The position numbers were made by a program, and so were the translations under genes. Shown here one piece after another: positions 5,517 through 7,827 of a stretch of 7,827 nt of DNA. The notes beneath the pieces were generated by a model. It saw only the letters and a program-made list of their open reading frames with translations. It made no database searches and was not told the DNA's origin. Numbering within the stretch: position 1 is the stretch's first letter; each line of letters opens with the position of its first letter. The DNA is taken from NCBI GenBank assembly GCA_009996555.1, contig JAACZX010000498.1, positions 1-7,827 of the forward strand, given 5' to 3'. The DNA comes from Chitinophagaceae bacterium (GTDB lineage Bacteria; Bacteroidota; Bacteroidia; Chitinophagales; Chitinophagaceae).

Positions 5517-6932
5517 TTATGCAATATCAACACTCTTAAGCAGTGCTACTCTGTCGAGTAAAAAATCAATGCTAAAGGAATAATACTCTGACATAATGTA
5601 CCTATTAAATCTCCGCTCAAAAAACACTCGGTCTTCCCCCTGTGGAAGTTGAACATAATTCTTAAAGTTCACTTTGATTCCTTCATTATCTTCATCATAC
5701 AAAATAAACTCAGGATATTCTGCACGATAATAATTATAGTATGAAAACCATAGAATTCCTTTTGTATTATTCAGCAAATTATAATGTTCCTTTTTAAAAG
5801 GATTTGGCATCCCCGAACAAACATCTATGAGAAAATTTTCTACCGGAATCTTCCGCTCCTTTATTTGATCAAACAAAGTAGGCTTGTAATGAAACAAGAA
5901 AATGAGATACACATACACTGTAGGAAAAAGATAATAATTGGATTTAAAGAAGGTTAATCCAATTCTTGCATGAGAATATATCTTTTCAATTTGCCTCAAA
6001 GTGAGTTTTTTTTCTGAGAACAGCAATTCAGAATAGAGTTTGAAAAATTCTTCTTCGCCTCGAAACTCTGGAATATTAACTCTCATTTGGTTATGAAAAA
6101 AAAATGAAAAATCATAATAGTCATACAGGTATTTGCAAAAGTCAGAAACACTTGGACTTGGTATCGAGTATTCAATGTCTATAAAACGTCGTAAATATTC
6201 AGCAGCATTGATATGCTCACTTCCATAAACTCCTTTTACTGCATTACCAAGTTGCTCTTTATCAATCGATAAAACAAAAATGATACCCGGTACACTAAAA
6301 AAATGTTTCATTTGCTCAAGCACTTCTACTGCAAAATTTGGTCTGCATCGGTCTAATTCGTCTATTATAAAAACCAACGGCTTATCACTTTCACCTTGAC
6401 TAACATACTCTTCAAGTTCTCGTCTGAAATCAATAATCCCCTTTTGCTTCTTTGCATATTCTTCTACGTCTTTTTCTAAAACATCTAAAACACCTTTACT
6501 TGCTCCTTCAACTACTTTCCCCAGTTCATCTATCTTAATGTATGGTGCACTTAGTCCTTTCACAAGTGCAGGCACTGCATTTTTAGCTATAGAAGCACCA
6601 GTCTTTACAAGTTTCTTAAATTTTTTGTTTTCTCCTTTAGGAAATAATTTTTTCAACTCGCCTAATATGGCAGCTAAAGGATTAGTTTCAAAATCATTTT
6701 CCCATGCATTAAAAAAAAGTGTACGAAATCCTTCATTTTTAAGTTGCTGGTCCCACATTTTGACAAATGTTGATTTCCCAGTACCCCATTCATTATTTAT
6801 AGCTAATACAAACCCATCTGCATAACTGCCTACTATAGATGTTAACACATCTGCATACTTTTTCCGGTTAAGCTTGCACGTTGCAAACGGGTTCTGTGTA
6901 TTAATCACTAATTCTTTGTGTCTTATTTGCAT
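5517..6932 (-). CDS. KAP-family P-loop NTPase
   Basis: A 471-residue protein with the KAP NTPase layout (STAND-like AAA+ superfamily). The Walker A motif is NNEWGTGKST (46-55, Lys53), followed by the family's FFNAWEND (73-80). Walker B is VFIIDELDRCRP (187-198, Asp191-Glu192), then FVLSIDKEQL (219-228) and YLRRFI (246-251), whose arginines may act as an arginine finger. Between Walker A and B lies a lysine-rich helical insert (about 100-165). This is where many KAP proteins have membrane helices, but here it is amphipathic and does not look membrane-spanning. The C-terminal 200 residues are very rich in Phe and Tyr and carry no motif I recognise. KAP NTPases are recurrent in phage-defence and toxin-like loci. 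A defence role here is inference. It is convergent with the SRAP gene and divergent from the helicase gene. The ATG at 6932 is the first start of the frame and has a promoter candidate at a suitable distance. Confidence 0.92.
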   Translation of the reverse strand: MQIRHKELVINTQNPFATCKLNRKKYADVLTSIVGSYADGFVLAINNEWGTGKSTFVKMWDQQLKNEGFRTLFFNAWENDFETNPLAAILGELKKLFPKGENKKFKKLVKTGASIAKNAVPALVKGLSAPYIKIDELGKVVEGASKGVLDVLEKDVEEYAKKQKGIIDFRRELEEYVSQGESDKPLVFIIDELDRCRPNFAVEVLEQMKHFFSVPGIIFVLSIDKEQLGNAVKGVYGSEHINAAEYLRRFIDIEYSIPSPSVSDFCKYLYDYYDFSFFFHNQMRVNIPEFRGEEEFFKLYSELLFSEKKLTLRQIEKIYSHARIGLTFFKSNYYLFPTVYVYLIFLFHYKPTLFDQIKERKIPVENFLIDVCSGMPNPFKKEHYNLLNNTKGILWFSYYNYYRAEYPEFILYDEDNEGIKVNFKNYVQLPQGEDRVFFERRFNRYIMSEYYSFSIDFLLDRVALLKSVDIA

Positions 6933-6965
6933 AACTTTAAGTAAAATGGTCTGTCTAATTTATAT

Positions 6966-6996
6966 CCAATTTATAAGTTTTCTCTCCCATTTCAAA
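6966..6996 (-). promoter_or_regulatory. Probable promoter of the KAP NTPase gene
   Basis: On the minus strand TTTG (6996-6993) is followed after exactly 19 bases by TAAATTGG (6973-6966), which matches TAnnTTTG at five of six defined positions. This is the Bacteroidota -33/-7 geometry. Transcription would start near 6959, leaving a leader of about 27 bases before the ATG at 6932. Confidence 0.45.
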
Positions 6997-7023
6997 TTCA
7001 ACTCCATTCAAATTTTCAGATAC

Positions 7024-7035
7024 TTAAATATTTAA
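7024..7035. repeat. Perfect 12-bp palindrome TTAAATATTTAA
   Basis: A self-complementary AT-only sequence in the divergent KAP/helicase intergenic region. It lies about 28 bases upstream of the KAP -33 element and over 50 bases upstream of the helicase promoter. It could be a protein-binding site, but AT-only palindromes arise easily by chance in such AT-rich DNA. Confidence 0.3.
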
Positions 7036-7087
7036 ATGAAATTGTCAAGACTTAACCTACTCGTCCGGAAACTAAATCTCAAATCTT

Positions 7088-7117
7088 TTTGTTTTTTCAA
7101 TTGAAACAATATCTTAG
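7088..7117 (+). promoter_or_regulatory. Probable promoter of the helicase gene
   Basis: TTTG (7088-7091) is followed after 18 bases by TATCTTAG (7110-7117), which matches the Bacteroidota -7 consensus TAnnTTTG at five of six defined positions. Transcription would begin near 7124, about 11 bases before the ATG at 7135, so the mRNA would have an almost absent leader. Confidence 0.45.
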
Positions 7118-7128
7118 CCGTTTAAGAT
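7095..7128. promoter_or_regulatory. Two adjacent palindromes over the helicase promoter, candidate operators
   Basis: A perfect 12-bp palindrome TTTCAATTGAAA (7095-7106) fills most of the spacer between the -33 and -7 elements. Directly after it, ATCTTA (7111-7116) and TAAGAT (7123-7128) form perfect six-base arms around GCCGTT, covering the -7 element and the predicted start site. Two dyads in these positions suggest binding of a repressor or other regulator. No regulator gene is visible in the window, and function is inferred from position only. Confidence 0.35.
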
Positions 7129-7134
7129 ACTTGT

Positions 7135-7827
7135 ATGGAAAATCACCGCACCAAAACAAAACTTAGTTTTACTCTCGAACAGGAGATCATAATCAACACC
7201 AACAAAAGTCATTGTATCAATGCAGTGGCTGGCTCAGGTAAAACAACAACAGTTGTTGAGTATGCAGCTGCACGTCCTGCTTCTGCAAAAATTTTATACC
7301 TCGCTTTTAATAAATCAGTAAAGCTTGAAGCTGAACGGAAGTTCACAGAAAGAGGATTACACAATGTAAAAGTGGAAACAGCCCATTCACTTGCCTTCAG
7401 GCATATCTGCAGAGGATCCAACTACAAAATAAAATCAACAGGATACAAAACACCAGAGATTGTTGAATTGCTCCAACTAACAGGCGGTGAACAGAAACAT
7501 GCTGAATACATCATTGCAAATCACATCAACAAATTCATCACTTATTTCTGCAACAGCGACAAACAGAAAGTACAGCAGCTGGACTACATCGGTACCATCA
7601 CCGATCCCAAAGCAAAAACATTTGTTCAGAACTTTTACGAACCCATTTTAAATGGCACCCGTCAACTGTTGGCAAAAATGGACAAAGCAGAAATAGAGAT
7701 CACACATGATTTTTATTTGAAAAAACTCCAGCTGTCAAATCCAAAATTGCCCTACAACTACATTCTTTTCGACGAAGGACAGGATGCATCAGAAGCAATG
7801 CTGGATGTATTTCTGAAACAGGAGGCA
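7135..7827 (+). CDS. UvrD/Rep-type SF1A DNA helicase, FBH1-like, partial (C-terminus beyond right edge)
   Basis: ATG at 7135 opens a frame of 231 codons that runs to the window edge, so only the N-terminal part is present. It would unwind DNA using ATP. Visible motifs are a Q-motif-like FTLEQEIII (12-20), Walker A AVAGSGKTTT (30-39, Lys36), motif Ia LYLAFNKSV (54-62), motif Ic ETAHSLAFR (81-89) and Walker B ILFDEGQDAS (210-219, with Asp213, Glu214, Gln216 and Asp217), the SF1A DExQD signature. The AFNK and AHSLAFR forms resemble F-box helicase 1 (FBH1)-like bacterial proteins more than UvrD or PcrA themselves. Motifs III to VI lie outside the window. Base composition resembles the umu operon and is richer in G+C than the adjacent KAP gene. 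It has its own promoter candidate with palindromes, so it is probably regulated separately from the umu operon. Given the neighbours, a role in recombination control or damaged-fork repair is plausible. Confidence 0.93.
   Translation, partial: MENHRTKTKLSFTLEQEIIINTNKSHCINAVAGSGKTTTVVEYAAARPASAKILYLAFNKSVKLEAERKFTERGLHNVKVETAHSLAFRHICRGSNYKIKSTGYKTPEIVELLQLTGGEQKHAEYIIANHINKFITYFCNSDKQKVQQLDYIGTITDPKAKTFVQNFYEPILNGTRQLLAKMDKAEIEITHDFYLKKLQLSNPKLPYNYILFDEGQDASEAMLDVFLKQEA

Noticed and set aside
6538..6825. Plus-strand frame of 95 codons inside the KAP gene.
   Set aside because: Antisense to the Walker A half of the NTPase, with no protein-like features of its own.
7036..7104. Plus-strand mini-ORF of 22 codons starting at ATG 7036, upstream of the helicase gene.
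   Set aside because: It lies before the predicted helicase promoter and overlaps its elements, so it would not be on the transcript; its length is within chance.
7209..7421. Minus-strand frame of 70 codons inside the helicase gene.
   Set aside because: Antisense to helicase motifs I and Ia; its alanine/threonine-rich translation mirrors those codons.

Overview
The window looks like an accessory DNA-repair and stress locus from a member of the Bacteroidota, possibly near the Chitinophagaceae; the finer placement is a guess. The evidence is the absence of Shine-Dalgarno sequences before most starts, upstream elements resembling the Bacteroidota promoter (TTTG, about 19 bases, TAnnTTTG), moderate to high AT content, and Bacteroidota-like versions of UmuD, UmuC and SRAP proteins. 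No rRNA, tRNA, CRISPR array, transposase or integrase was seen.

Left part (1-2024, minus strand). A compact, single-domain Ser/Thr protein kinase with all catalytic motifs is followed 9 bases later by a second gene that runs off the left edge. This second gene (at least 290 codons) is not recognised. Its alternating strand/helix pattern suggests a barrel-like enzyme fold. The two look like a transcription unit. A 60-residue acidic ORF of unknown function lies upstream of the kinase and is divergent from umuD.

Centre (2086-5501, plus strand). A tight five-gene operon encodes UmuD, UmuC (DNA polymerase V catalytic subunit), a strongly acidic 102-residue protein, a histidine-rich 165-residue protein, and a SRAP-domain (YedK/HMCES-like) protein that caps abasic sites. 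Junctions are 4-base overlaps or gaps of 8 and 2 bases. UmuC and the SRAP protein both carry a QxxLF sliding-clamp motif, in the SRAP case as the last five residues. This suggests translesion synthesis and abasic-site protection are coupled at the clamp, with the two unknown proteins as candidate partners. The region before umuD holds a repeated TTAGCTAA-type element overlapping a probable promoter, so the operon is probably repressible.

Right part (5517-7827). A KAP-family P-loop NTPase gene on the minus strand meets the SRAP gene tail to tail. It is divergent from a gene for a UvrD-like SF1A helicase (FBH1-type motifs) cut by the right edge. The 202-base region between them holds a promoter candidate for each gene and palindromes placed on the helicase promoter. 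The kinase, its partner and the KAP gene look more AT-rich than the umu operon and helicase, so the window may be a mosaic of a repair module and inserted defence-like or signalling cargo.
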